Shown in pieces: positions 55,517-63,890 of a stretch of 64,000 bases of DNA. The stretch comes from Azospirillum lipoferum. GTDB taxonomy: Bacteria > Pseudomonadota > Alphaproteobacteria > Azospirillales > Azospirillaceae. The position numbers and the translations under genes were made by a program. The notes under the pieces were generated by a model. The model did no database searches, was not told the origin of the DNA, and saw only the letters and a list, made by a program, of their open reading frames with translations. The DNA lies in the NCBI RefSeq assembly GCF_024170005.1, contig NZ_JALJXJ010000002.1, positions 310,001 to 374,000 of the forward strand, written 5' to 3'. Position 1 is the first letter of the stretch. Each line of letters begins with the position of its first letter.

Positions 55517-55539
55517 CGCAAGCGTGATGAATTGAAGAA

Positions 55540-55570
55540 GCGCCGCGGGGATGACCTGCGGCGCTTTTTT
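55540..55570 (+). terminator. Rho-independent terminator of sciP
   Basis: gcgccgc (55540-55546) and gcggcgc (55558-55564), then six T (55565-55570). Confidence 0.92.
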
Positions 55571-55602
55571 GTGTTCGGAGTGGTGCCGGGTGGAGGCGGT
55601 CG

Positions 55603-56196
55603 TCAGCCGACGCCTTCCCCGCAAGCCCCATCGATCAGCGCCGCCGCGGCACTCGCCACCGCCTCGTTGCCCGGCCCCAGATCCAGGGCACGGCCGGCGG
55701 CGTAAGCACCCTCCATCAGCAGCTGCAACTGCGCGCACAGCCGGTCCGGGTCGTCGGCACCCGCCGCCGCGGCCAGCGCATGCAGGCGGTCGCGGACCAT
55801 GCGCTTGTGGGCCAGCGCCATCGCCCGGGCGGGGTTGGCCGGATCGCGCAGTTCGGCCGCGGCGGTGGTGAAGGGGCAGCCCTGGAATTTCGGATGGTCG
55901 ATCCAGTGGCCGAGCGCGGTGAACAGCGCCTTCATCTGGGCACGCGGATCGCCGGGATGGCGGGCGGTTACCCGGTCCCACCAGGCGGCATGCTGGACCA
56001 TGTTGCGCTCCAGATAGGCGCAGACCAGATCGTCCTTCGACGCGAAGTTCCGGTACAGGCTCATCTTCGCGACACCGGAGCGGGCGATGATCGTGTCGAT
56101 CCCGACCGCGCGGATGCCCTCGCGGTAGAACAGCTCCGCCGCCGTGTCGAGAATCCGTTCGCGCGCCGGCTTCCTTGCCCCTTCAGCCTCAACCAT
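55603..56196 (-). CDS. TetR-family transcriptional regulator
   Basis: 197 residues from the ATG at 56196. The N-terminal TetR HTH is ARERILDTAAELFYREGIRAVGIDTIIARSGVAKMSLYRNFASKDDLVCAYLE. The C-terminal ligand domain has a HPKFQGCPFTTAAAELRDP segment with a Cys, as in a YxaF/AcrR-like group. It probably represses itself and the divergent MaoC gene through the perfect inverted repeat at 56248-56298. The inducer is not known; an acyl-CoA-type ligand is possible, given the target. Confidence 0.92.
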   Translation of the reverse strand: MVEAEGARKPARERILDTAAELFYREGIRAVGIDTIIARSGVAKMSLYRNFASKDDLVCAYLERNMVQHAAWWDRVTARHPGDPRAQMKALFTALGHWIDHPKFQGCPFTTAAAELRDPANPARAMALAHKRMVRDRLHALAAAAGADDPDRLCAQLQLLMEGAYAAGRALDLGPGNEAVASAAAALIDGACGEGVG

Positions 56197-56247
56197 TCCC
56201 AGCACCAACCCAATCCGCTATGGCCGGGTTCAAGCCCGGCATTGACA

Positions 56248-56298
56248 ATGATACAGACCTGTCTCTATCTTCGCAATCAAGAGACAGGTCTGTATCAT
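56248..56298. promoter_or_regulatory. Perfect 19-bp inverted repeat, probable double TetR operator
   Basis: atgatacagacctgtctct (56248-56266) and agagacaggtctgtatcat (56280-56298) are exact reverse complements, 13 bases apart. Each arm is itself an imperfect palindrome around acagacctgt, as expected for a TetR dimer site. A ttgaca at 56242-56247 with tatctt at 56266-56271 could be the rightward promoter, overlapped by the left arm. Confidence 0.85.
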
Positions 56299-56318
56299 CA
56301 AGAACGGAGTTCCGGGGG

Positions 56319-56762
56319 ATGCGCTATTTCGAGGATGTCACGGTGGGCGACCGCTTCACCGGGGGGCCGCTGACGGTCGATGCGGCGGAGATCGTCGCCT
56401 ATGCCGAGAAGTTCGATCCCCAGCCCTTCCACCTGGATGCCGAGGCGGCAAAGGACACGCTGTTCCGCGGACTGGCGGCCAGCGGCTGGCACACCGCCGG
56501 AATGACGATGCGGATGATCGTCGGCAGCGACGCCGAACTGGCCGGCGGCTATATCGGCATGGGCGTCGACCAGATCGGCTGGCCGCGCCCGACCCGCCCT
56601 GGCGACGTGCTGCGCATCGAGATGGAGGTGCTGGAGGCCCGGCGCTCCGCCAAGCGGCCCGACCAGGGCGTGCTGCGGGTGAAGACCACCACCTTCAACC
56701 AGAATGACGAGGTGGTGCAGACCATGATCGCCAACCTGCTGGCACCCGGCCGCCCCGCCTGA
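56319..56762 (+). CDS. MaoC-like (R)-hydratase/dehydratase
   Basis: 147 residues from the ATG at 56319, with GGAG 9 bases upstream. A single hot-dog fold: MRYFEDVTVGDRFTGGPLTV, then the catalytic Asp/His motif FDPQPFHLD, then GLAASGWHTAG and FNQNDEVVQTMIANLL. MaoC dehydratases hydrate or dehydrate enoyl-CoA or related acyl thioesters. Divergent from the TetR gene and probably its target. No other fatty-acid gene adjoins. Confidence 0.92.
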   Translation: MRYFEDVTVGDRFTGGPLTVDAAEIVAYAEKFDPQPFHLDAEAAKDTLFRGLAASGWHTAGMTMRMIVGSDAELAGGYIGMGVDQIGWPRPTRPGDVLRIEMEVLEARRSAKRPDQGVLRVKTTTFNQNDEVVQTMIANLLAPGRPA

Positions 56763-56925
56763 ACAAGAGCGCCTGACAGAGCCCCCTCCGGGCGAGGCGT
56801 CAGCCCTCCCGAAAGCCCGGTCCACATTTTCTCAGGCGCTCTCAAGACCAGCCTTTCAGCGACGATGGACATTGATCACGGTCTGCTGCAATAAGGCCGT
56901 CTTTCCAGTGGCATTGGTCCTGGCG

Positions 56926-57600
56926 ATGAAGTGCATGATCATCACCCCGCTTGGGCCGGGGCACGAAAGCGTGGCTGCTGAATGCCGCCAGTCCGTTCGA
57001 GCCGCAGCAGCGGCATCTTCCGGACCATTCACGGATGTGTTTCACCTGATCGTCGATGACAGGCAAGGTGCTCTGGGCAGATCGGCAGCCAGAAACCAGG
57101 GTATTGCCAGAGCCAGGGAAGCCGGAGCCGATTGGTTGTTCTTCCTGGACGCTGACGACCTGATGTCGCCCGCGGCATTCTCCGCCGTTCAGAGATATAC
57201 GTCTGAATACGATGCAGTGTGGGGGATGATTTGCGAGATGTCCTATGGACATGATCGTTCTCAGTTGCGAGCCGGTCAGCTTGGCAGCACAGAATCATTC
57301 CACGAGATACTGAGCGTTCCTCCGTTCCTTTCGCTCCAGATTGGCCATTTCGTTAAAACGGCACTTGCCGGAAGCATCCTCTTCAATGAAGATATGGACT
57401 GCGGGGAAGACTTCGAGTTTTATTGCCGCGAATGGAGCGCAGGCCGGTGCATCAAGACCAGCGATGTGTTCTTTGTCAATCGCCGCGGCTTACACTCAAC
57501 CGGCCCGCGCTCCGCTGATGGACAGCAATGGCTGAATGCCGCCGAACGCGTAGTAAATAATTACCGGCAGAAACTCGCCACCGCTACTGACAGACCGTAA
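56926..57600 (+). CDS. Family 2-like glycosyltransferase, AT-richer than its neighbours
   Basis: 224 residues from the ATG at 56926 (MKCMIITPLGPGHE); ATG at 56935 is also possible, and an upstream TTG at 56872 is less likely. GT-A fold features are the N-terminal MIITPLGPG, GRSAARNQGIARAREAGADWLFFLDADD with the metal-binding DAD, and MDCGEDFEFYCREW, equivalent to the ED catalytic site. Composition differs: in 57181-57240 30 of 60 bases are G or C, well below the surrounding genes. This suggests acquisition by transfer. No glycan cluster is near, so the acceptor is unknown. Confidence 0.82.
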   Translation: MKCMIITPLGPGHESVAAECRQSVRAAAAASSGPFTDVFHLIVDDRQGALGRSAARNQGIARAREAGADWLFFLDADDLMSPAAFSAVQRYTSEYDAVWGMICEMSYGHDRSQLRAGQLGSTESFHEILSVPPFLSLQIGHFVKTALAGSILFNEDMDCGEDFEFYCREWSAGRCIKTSDVFFVNRRGLHSTGPRSADGQQWLNAAERVVNNYRQKLATATDRP

Positions 57601-57740
57601 GCTTTTTGTCCACAGCGCTCGACGATGGGATGCCGCCGATAGTGTTGGCAATTGAAGCGCACTGCACGCCAATGCCAAAGTCGATCAGCCCTTGCTCATC
57701 CAGGCGCAGCGCAAGCGCGCCATTCCTTCAGACACCACCC

Positions 57741-57778
57741 AAAGAAAGCCCCCGCATCCGGGACGGGACTGCGGGGGC
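57741..57778 (-). terminator. Rho-independent terminator of TRAP copy 2
   Basis: gcccccgca (57748-57756) and tgcgggggc (57770-57778) form a 9-bp stem; on the minus strand it is followed by TTTCTTT. Confidence 0.85.
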
Positions 57779-57798
57779 CGTAAGCTCCATCTATGCCG

Positions 57799-58887
57799 TC
57801 AGCGCTTCAGGCCGGCGGTGAAGGCGAAGTTGTCGAAGGAGTTCTCCGCCACCCGGAACCACAGATACTCGTCGTCGCGGAACTTCTTCCACGGCTCGTA
57901 GATCTTGGCGAACTTCGGGTTGGTCTTGGCGGTTTCGTCATACAGCTCGGTGGCCGCCTTGTAGCAGGCCTCCATCACCTCGCGCGGGAAGGGACGCAGC
58001 TGGGCGCCACCGGCGACCAGACGGCGCAGTGCCGCCGGGTTTTCCGCGTCGTACTTGGCGTTCATCGTCAGGTTGGCCTCGAAGCAGGCCGCCTCCAGAA
58101 CGGCCTTGTACTGCTTGGGCAGCTGTTCCCACTGCTGCTTGTTGACCAGCAGCGAGACGTTCAGCCCGCCTTCCCACCAGCCCGGATAATAGTAGTACTT
58201 GGCGACCTTGTTGAAGCCGAGCTTCTCGTCGTCATAGGGGCCGATCCACTCGGCGGCGTCGATGGTGCCCTTTTCCAGCGACGGATAGATGTCGCCGCCG
58301 GCGATCTGCTGCGGCACGGTGCCCAGCTTGGCCAGAACCTGACCGGCGAAGCCGCCGATGCGGAACTTCAGACCCTTCAGGTCCTCGACGGTCTTGATCT
58401 CCTTGCGGAACCAGCCGCCCATCTGCACGCCGGTGTTGCCGGCCGGGAAGTTCATGACGCCATAGCCGTCGAAGAACTCCCGCAGCAGGGCCATGCCGCC
58501 GCCATTGTAGATCCAGGCATTCTGCTGGCGGGCGTTCAGACCGAACGGCACCGTCGCGTCGAAGGTGAAGGTCGGATCCTTGCCGACATAGTAATAGCTG
58601 GCGGTGTGGCCGCATTCGACCGTGCCGTTCTGCACCGCATCCAGAACCTGCAGGCCGGGGACGATCTCGCCGGCGGCGAAGGGACGGATGGTGAACTTCC
58701 CGTCGGTGGCGGCGGCGACGCGGGCGGCAATCGTATCGGCGGCGCCGTAAATGGTGTCCAGGCTCTTGGGGAAGCTGGACGCCAGACGCCAATGGATCTC
58801 CGGCTGGCTCTGCGCGATGGCGGGGGCCGCCAGGGTGCTGGCGGCGACGCCGACACCGGCCGAGGTCAGGAAGGAACGACGCTTCAT
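57799..58887 (-). CDS. TRAP transporter substrate-binding protein (DctP family), copy 2
   Basis: 362 residues from the ATG at 58887, with GAGGAAA upstream. It is a close paralogue of the protein at 28697-29794: the Tat-type signal peptides differ by a few residues ([14 protein letters not shown] here) and [69 protein letters not shown] and [10 protein letters not shown] are shared. Differences cluster where the ligand site should be (WIYNGGGMALLREFFDGYGV here against [21 protein letters not shown]). Again no DctQM genes nearby. Different but related ligands for a shared permease are likely (inference). Confidence 0.92.
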   Translation of the reverse strand: MKRRSFLTSAGVGVAASTLAAPAIAQSQPEIHWRLASSFPKSLDTIYGAADTIAARVAAATDGKFTIRPFAAGEIVPGLQVLDAVQNGTVECGHTASYYYVGKDPTFTFDATVPFGLNARQQNAWIYNGGGMALLREFFDGYGVMNFPAGNTGVQMGGWFRKEIKTVEDLKGLKFRIGGFAGQVLAKLGTVPQQIAGGDIYPSLEKGTIDAAEWIGPYDDEKLGFNKVAKYYYYPGWWEGGLNVSLLVNKQQWEQLPKQYKAVLEAACFEANLTMNAKYDAENPAALRRLVAGGAQLRPFPREVMEACYKAATELYDETAKTNPKFAKIYEPWKKFRDDEYLWFRVAENSFDNFAFTAGLKR

Positions 58888-59464
58888 GAACGTTTCCTCA
58901 TCGTTGTGGCCATGGCGCCGGTTGAGCGATGACGCCATTTGCCGAACAGAAGACACTATGGTGTCCGAACAATCCTAGAAATTGCGGCAGCCTTCCGACA
59001 ATTCGTCAAAATGCATGGCTTCCATTCCGGCTCTATTCCATCGCATGGGAAATATAGCCTGCATGCGCGACTGGAACGGCGGTCAGCAGCCACCGCCCGA
59101 CCCGGGATTTTCAAAGCAATGCATCGCAGGAAGACACCGGGACATGCGTCTGCTCAGCCGAGCATCCGTCAGCCGGTCAATCAACCGCGGAACCGTCTTG
59201 CCGTCGCCTGAATGGTTACGTGTACCGATGATATATGCGACGCGCGGAATGGCACCCACCCCTACTTTCGTTCATGGGCGGGAAAGGAAGAGCGCATGCA
59301 TCGTTTCATTCCACGCACAAGCACATTTTGCGCGCATAAAAGCGAGCGGGCAAAATTACATACAACTTACATATTCAAAATGCCGGGGATGCTTGGCATG
59401 TTTGCCGCGCGGTCGGGGCGGTGGACCGGCCACCGCCCGCGCCGCACCAACGGAGGGCAAGAGG
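58888..59464. other. 577-base AT-richer stretch without a recognised gene
   Basis: Lower in G+C than the flanks, especially 59340-59390 (tacataca, acttacata). It should contain the TRAP copy 2 promoter and that of the peptide gene at 59465. A short inverted repeat ggtggaccggccacc is at 59428-59442. I see no coding signal in longer frames. Confidence 0.55.
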
Positions 59465-59539
59465 ATGGAGAAAATCCTCACTCTCCTGATCCTGCTGTTG
59501 CAGGTGGTCAAGCTGGTGCTTGAGTACCTGAACCGCTGA
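59465..59539 (+). CDS. 24-residue hydrophobic peptide
   Basis: ATG at 59465 with GGAGGG about 10 bases upstream and AAGAGG just before. The peptide begins MEKILTLLILLLQVVKLVLE and ends YLNR: one strongly hydrophobic helix with charged ends, predicted to insert in the membrane. A 13-bp stem-loop follows 7 bases after the stop. Size and composition recall type I toxin peptides and small membrane regulators, but no antisense RNA is identified. It could also be a chance frame; the ribosome site and stem-loop argue against this. Confidence 0.5.
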   Translation: MEKILTLLILLLQVVKLVLEYLNR

Positions 59540-59545
59540 TCGGGC

Positions 59546-59578
59546 GGGCGTGCCGGGGAAAGCAGCCCCGGTACGCCC
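59546..59578 (+). terminator. Stem-loop after the hydrophobic peptide gene
   Basis: gggcgtgccgggg (59546-59558) and ccccggtacgccc (59566-59578) pair over 13 bases with one G-U. No strong U run follows on the plus strand. It lies 7 bases after the peptide stop and 40 from the converging mtnP stop. Confidence 0.6.
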
Positions 59579-59618
59579 ACCCCAGAAAATAGTGCTTTTT
59601 CACCCCGTCGGCAACGAC

Positions 59619-60506
59619 TCAGCCGAGCGTGCGCTTCACGATCAGCGACAGCTTTTCCAGCATCGCCGGGTCGCGGTGACCGGGTGCGGTCATGATGGCG
59701 TTGTCGAGCGCGGTGTGGCAGCCCTGCGCGCACAGCCCCTCGCGCCGCACCACCTTCGGTGCCAGCGCCGCCACCAGCGAGCGGGCCTTTCCGGCATTGG
59801 CGACCACCACCCGGATCACGGCATCGACCGAGACATGGTCGTGCTCCTCGTGCCAGCAATCATAATCGGTGACCATGGCGACGGTCGCGTAGCACATCTC
59901 GGCCTCGCGGGCGAGCTTGGCCTCCGGCATGTTGGTCATGCCGATGACATCGCAGCCCCAGCTCCGATAGAGGTTTGATTCGGCGACGGTGGAGAATTGC
60001 GGCCCTTCCATCACCATATAGGTGCCGCGCCGCTGGTGCGGGATGTCCAGCTCGGCCAGCGCCTCCTCGATCAGGTCGCCCAGCCGGCCGCAGACCGGAT
60101 GGCCCAGCGCCACATGGGCGACCAGCCCGCTGCCGAAGAAGGTCTTGTCGCGGGCGAAGGTGCGGTCGATGAACTGGTCGATCACCACGAAGGTGCCGGG
60201 CGGCAGATGCTCCTTCAGCGAGCCGACCGCCGACACCGACAGGATCTCGGTCACGCCCAGCTGCTTCAGCGCATGGATGTTGGCGCGGAAATTCAGTTCC
60301 GACGGGGGGATGCGGTGGCCTCGGCCGTGGCGCGGCAGGAAGACCAGTTTCCGGCCCGCCAGTTCGCCGGTCAGCAGCTCATCCGACGGGTCGCCGAAGG
60401 GAGTCGTCACCTTGACCCAGCGGGTGTTCTCCAGCCCGTCGATGTCGTACAGGCCGCTGCCGCCGATCACGCCCAGGACAGTCTCACCAATCTTGCCGTC
60501 GCTCAT
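59619..60506 (-). CDS. mtnP: S-methyl-5'-thioadenosine phosphorylase
   Basis: 295 residues from the ATG at 60506, with GGAGAG upstream. It cleaves methylthioadenosine to adenine and methylthioribose 1-phosphate for methionine salvage. Motifs are VIGGSGLYDIDGL, FLPRHGRGHRIPPSELNFRANI, SVSAVGSLKEHLPPG, MEGPQFSTVAESNLYRSWGCDVIGMTNMPEAKLAREAEM, and TDYDCWHEEH. The methionine salvage partners are not in the window. Confidence 0.96.
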   Translation of the reverse strand: MSDGKIGETVLGVIGGSGLYDIDGLENTRWVKVTTPFGDPSDELLTGELAGRKLVFLPRHGRGHRIPPSELNFRANIHALKQLGVTEILSVSAVGSLKEHLPPGTFVVIDQFIDRTFARDKTFFGSGLVAHVALGHPVCGRLGDLIEEALAELDIPHQRRGTYMVMEGPQFSTVAESNLYRSWGCDVIGMTNMPEAKLAREAEMCYATVAMVTDYDCWHEEHDHVSVDAVIRVVVANAGKARSLVAALAPKVVRREGLCAQGCHTALDNAIMTAPGHRDPAMLEKLSLIVKRTLG

Positions 60507-60583
60507 CAACCGCACTCTCCCGCTGAAGGTCAGCGCGAGTATTTCGGGCGGCGGCGGCAAATGCAACCGCTCCCGGCAAATGC

Positions 60584-61297
60584 TCAAGGGCCGCGGTTTG
60601 ATCCTTCGCGCCTGGGCCGGCCGCGCTTGGGCCGGTCGCGCTTGGAAATGATCAGCACGGCGCCCAGCAGCAGCCCGGCGGCCAGCCCGCCGGCATGGGC
60701 GCCCCAGCCGACCTCGGCCAGCGGAGACCCGGCCTTCAGCGGGACCAGCATCATCGCCGCGTTCAACAGCGCGAAAGCCAGAATCGCCCCTTGCACCAGC
60801 CGCCGGGGCAGGCGCCGGGACAGCAGGCCGACGCGCGGACGAATCCACGGGAAGGCGCCCATCAGCGCGCAGATCGCCCCGCTCGCCCCGATCAGCGGCG
60901 CCATCCTGTCGACGGCGAGCAGCCCCTCCGTCAGCGCCGCAGCCACCGTTCCGGCAAGGAACAGCATCAGATAGCGCAGATGGCCGGCCTCCCGTTCCAC
61001 CACGTCGCCCAGCAGCCACAGCACCGCCATGTTGGACAGCAGATGCGTCAGGTCGCCATGGATCAGCACATGGCCGAACAGCCCGCGCCACAGCGCGCCG
61101 GTAGGCAGCGGCCCGGCCAGCTCGACCGTTCCGAAGAAATAGGCGGGGACGAAAGCGAAGGATTCCGGCGGCAGCCGCAGGACGAAAGCCAGCACGCAGA
61201 CGAGAATCACGGTGCGGTTTGCATAGGGCGGAACGGCCATGGCGGCCACCGGCTCCCTACCCCCGCCCCGGCCTTGCCGGTCCAGCGCCAGCGCCAT
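60584..61297 (-). CDS. Rhomboid-family intramembrane serine protease
   Basis: 237 residues from the ATG at 61297, with GGGAG 7 bases upstream (a GTG at 61342 is possible). Six or so membrane helices. The catalytic Ser is in IGASGAICALMGA and the His in WGAHAGGLAAG; the HLLSNMAVLWLLGD segment is the conserved helix 2. It cuts substrate membrane proteins within the bilayer. The C-terminal tail is basic (KRDRPKRGRPRREG) and encoded by short near-repeats. It precedes mtnP on the same strand, 77 bases apart. Confidence 0.92.
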   Translation of the reverse strand: MALALDRQGRGGGREPVAAMAVPPYANRTVILVCVLAFVLRLPPESFAFVPAYFFGTVELAGPLPTGALWRGLFGHVLIHGDLTHLLSNMAVLWLLGDVVEREAGHLRYLMLFLAGTVAAALTEGLLAVDRMAPLIGASGAICALMGAFPWIRPRVGLLSRRLPRRLVQGAILAFALLNAAMMLVPLKAGSPLAEVGWGAHAGGLAAGLLLGAVLIISKRDRPKRGRPRREGSNRGP

Positions 61298-61533
61298 GCC
61301 CTGCTCCCACCCACCCTTGCCCTTGCCGGCCGGTACCGCCACAGCCGTGCGCGGCGATAGGCCTCACCCCGATGTAGGAAGGGGTACTGTGGAGAAACAG
61401 CGGTTTCCCGCGGCATCCGGGTTGCTCCTATACCGGTCGGACGGATTGGAGCACCGCCCGCCGGCTGTCACAGTGGTTCTACCATCCGGCGAGGTTCCGA
61501 TTGCCGGACAACGACAACCGGGAAGAAACGATC

Positions 61534-62331
61534 ATGAACGAACGTCAGGATACCGGCAGCATGACGGTTGAACGCCAGGGCCGCGTCATGGTGCTGACCA
61601 TGAGCGACACCGGCACCCGCAACGCGCTGGGTTTGAAAATGATGGCCGCCGGCCGCGACGCGCTGGACGAGGCGACGCACGACCCCGGCATCGGCGCGAT
61701 CGTACTGACCGGTGCCGGCGGCGCCTTCAGTTCGGGCGGGCACCTGAACAATCTCTATCACCATGGCAGCCGCTCGCGCTCGGAGAACCGGGACGGCATC
61801 GAGCGCTTCCACGGCTGGGTCCGCGCCATGCGTGAATGCCCGAAGCCGATCGTCGCCGCGGTGGAGGGTCCGGCCGCCGGCGCCGGCTTCTCGCTGGCGC
61901 TGGCCTGCGACCTGATCGTCGCGGCCGAGGACGCCCAGTTCCTGACCGCCTATGTCAAGGTCGGGCTGACGGCCGACGGGGGCGCTTCCGCCTCGCTCGC
62001 CCGCGCCCTGCCGCCGCAGCTCTATGCGGAGCTGATGCTGACCGGGGGCCCGGTAGATGCGGCGCGCCTGCATGCCGCCGGAGTCGTCAACCGCGTCACC
62101 GCCCCCGGCCGGGCGTTGGCCGAGGCGACCGCCTGGGCAGAAACCATCGCCGAAGGGCCGGGCGGCGCCATGGGCCGGGCCAAGAAGCTGATGGAGCTGG
62201 CCTATGGCAGCTTCGCCACCCAGCTTGCCCGCGAAAGCGATCTGTTCGTCGAGGCCCTGCACCATGGCGAGGCGAAAGAAGGCATCACCGCATTCTTCGA
62301 AAAGCGCCGCCCGATGTTCCACAAGCGCTGA
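61534..62331 (+). CDS. Enoyl-CoA hydratase/isomerase family protein
   Basis: 265 residues from the ATG at 61534, behind GGAAGAAA. Crotonase fold with GIGAIVLTGAGGAFSSGGHLNNL (oxyanion hole), PKPIVAAVEGPAAGAGFSLALACDLIVAAEDAQF, and KVGLTADGGASASLARALPPQ, which carries one acidic residue of the usual two-Glu pair (Asp in TADGG). Members hydrate or isomerise enoyl-CoA; this sequence looks closer to PaaG/oxepin isomerases than to FadB, but not certain. Single gene. Confidence 0.9.
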   Translation: MNERQDTGSMTVERQGRVMVLTMSDTGTRNALGLKMMAAGRDALDEATHDPGIGAIVLTGAGGAFSSGGHLNNLYHHGSRSRSENRDGIERFHGWVRAMRECPKPIVAAVEGPAAGAGFSLALACDLIVAAEDAQFLTAYVKVGLTADGGASASLARALPPQLYAELMLTGGPVDAARLHAAGVVNRVTAPGRALAEATAWAETIAEGPGGAMGRAKKLMELAYGSFATQLARESDLFVEALHHGEAKEGITAFFEKRRPMFHKR

Positions 62332-62342
62332 CGGACACGAAA

Positions 62343-62373
62343 GGCCGGGCGCTGCGGAGTGCGGCGCCCGGCC
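62343..62373. terminator. Stem-loop between the crotonase and chemoreceptor genes
   Basis: ggccgggcgc (62343-62352) and gcgcccggcc (62364-62373) pair perfectly. On the minus strand it is followed by TTTCG. It may serve both converging genes. Confidence 0.65.
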
Positions 62374-62411
62374 CGGTATCCATCAAAAAAGTGTCCGTCA
62401 ACGAACCTCCG

Positions 62412-63890
62412 TCACCGCACGAGGACGTGCGCCGCTTCCTTGGTCCGTCCGACCGCACCGGCCACCTGGCTGACCGCGGTGGAGATGGCGGCGATGTTGG
62501 AGGTCACCGTCGCCACGGCGGCAGATGCGCTCTGCATGTTGGACGACATGTTCTGGGTGACGGCGCTCTGCTCCTCCACCGCCGACGCGGTACCGGTCAC
62601 ATGCTCCCGCACCACGGACACGGCCTCGCGGATGGCGTTCAGCGCGTTGGCGACTTCGGTCGAGGTCGACTGGATGCCCTCGATCTCGGCGGAGATCTGC
62701 TCGGTCGCCTTCCCGGCCTGATTGGCGAGGTTCTTCACCTCCGAGGCGACGACGGCGAAGCCTTTCCCCGCCTCCCCGGCACGGGCCGCTTCGATGGTGG
62801 CATTCAGCGCCAGCAGATTGATCTGGCCGGCGATGCTGTTGATCAGCCCGACGATGCCGTTCATCGCCTGGGCGGCGGCGGCCAGCCGGTCGGTGCTTTC
62901 CGCCACCGCGACGGTGCGGTCGAAGGCGCCGTCCGTTGCCGAGCGGGCACGGGTCATGCTCTGGGAAATCTCGCCGATGGACGCGACCAGTTCCTCGGCA
63001 CTCGCCGCCACCGCCTGCACGCTGGCCGAGGTCGAACCGGCGGCATCGTTGGCGGAATGCGCTTCCCCCATCGACAGCTGGAGCGCCTGGTCGACCTCGC
63101 CGAAATTCTTGTCGATCATGATCTTGAGGTTGTTCAGCAGTTCGATCTGCGCGGTGATGTCGACCGCGAACTTGACGACCTTGGTGACCTTCCCCTTCTC
63201 GTCGAAGATCGGGTTGTAGGCGCCTTCGATCCACACCGGCTTACCGGACTTGCTGATCCGCTTGTATTGCGCCGCCTGGAATTCGCCACGCCGCAGGGTT
63301 TCCCAGAACCGGGTGTATTCGGCGCTGTCGCGATAAGCCTGCTCGACGAAGATGCTGTGGTGCTTGCCGATCACCTCTTCCCGGCGATAGCCCATCACCT
63401 TGAGGAAATTGTCGTTGACCTTGGTGATGACGCCCTCGGTCGTGAACTCGATCACCGCCTGCGACCGGCTGATCGCCGCCATCTGCGAGGCATAGTCGAG
63501 GTTCTCCAGCCGCTCCTTGGCGTCCGCCCATTCGACGACGAAGCCGATGCGCTCAGTGCCTTCCGTCAATGGCGTGACGAGCAGGTCGAACTGATGGCCG
63601 CCGACCTTGATGGTGGCGGCGTAGGGCTTGGTCAACGCCGCGAGCAGCCCGCGCTGGTGGCTCGGGTTCTTATGGAAGACGTCGATGTTGCTGCCGACGA
63701 GTCGGCTCACGTCCAGACGGGGCAGTTCCTTGCGCAGGTCGCCTTCGACATCGCGCAGAAGCGCGGTCACCGCCGGGTTCACGTGGACGATGTTCAGATC
63801 GGCATCCGCCACCATCACCTTGGCCCGCAACGCATCCAGCGCGGCCAGCTTACGAGCCAGCGCCCGATTGCTCTTCCCCCGTCCGAACAT
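62412..63890 (-). CDS. Soluble PAS-PAS methyl-accepting chemotaxis protein
   Basis: 492 residues from the ATG at 63890, with GAGGG upstream. Two PAS domains (about 20-125, [23 protein letters not shown]; and 135-255, [37 protein letters not shown]) precede a cytoplasmic chemoreceptor signalling region (about 265-490) whose tip is [33 protein letters not shown], the CheA/CheW contact. No membrane helix, so it is cytosolic like some Aer-type or nitrogen/energy receptors of Azospirillum relatives. It probably reports redox or oxygen status. Leftward, at the edge of the window. Confidence 0.94.
   Translation of the reverse strand: MFGRGKSNRALARKLAALDALRAKVMVADADLNIVHVNPAVTALLRDVEGDLRKELPRLDVSRLVGSNIDVFHKNPSHQRGLLAALTKPYAATIKVGGHQFDLLVTPLTEGTERIGFVVEWADAKERLENLDYASQMAAISRSQAVIEFTTEGVITKVNDNFLKVMGYRREEVIGKHHSIFVEQAYRDSAEYTRFWETLRRGEFQAAQYKRISKSGKPVWIEGAYNPIFDEKGKVTKVVKFAVDITAQIELLNNLKIMIDKNFGEVDQALQLSMGEAHSANDAAGSTSASVQAVAASAEELVASIGEISQSMTRARSATDGAFDRTVAVAESTDRLAAAAQAMNGIVGLINSIAGQINLLALNATIEAARAGEAGKGFAVVASEVKNLANQAGKATEQISAEIEGIQSTSTEVANALNAIREAVSVVREHVTGTASAVEEQSAVTQNMSSNMQSASAAVATVTSNIAAISTAVSQVAGAVGRTKEAAHVLVR

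Noticed and set aside
57606..57821. Rightward 71-codon frame after the glycosyltransferase gene
   Set aside because: It runs through the TRAP copy 2 terminator and into its coding end; no ribosome site.
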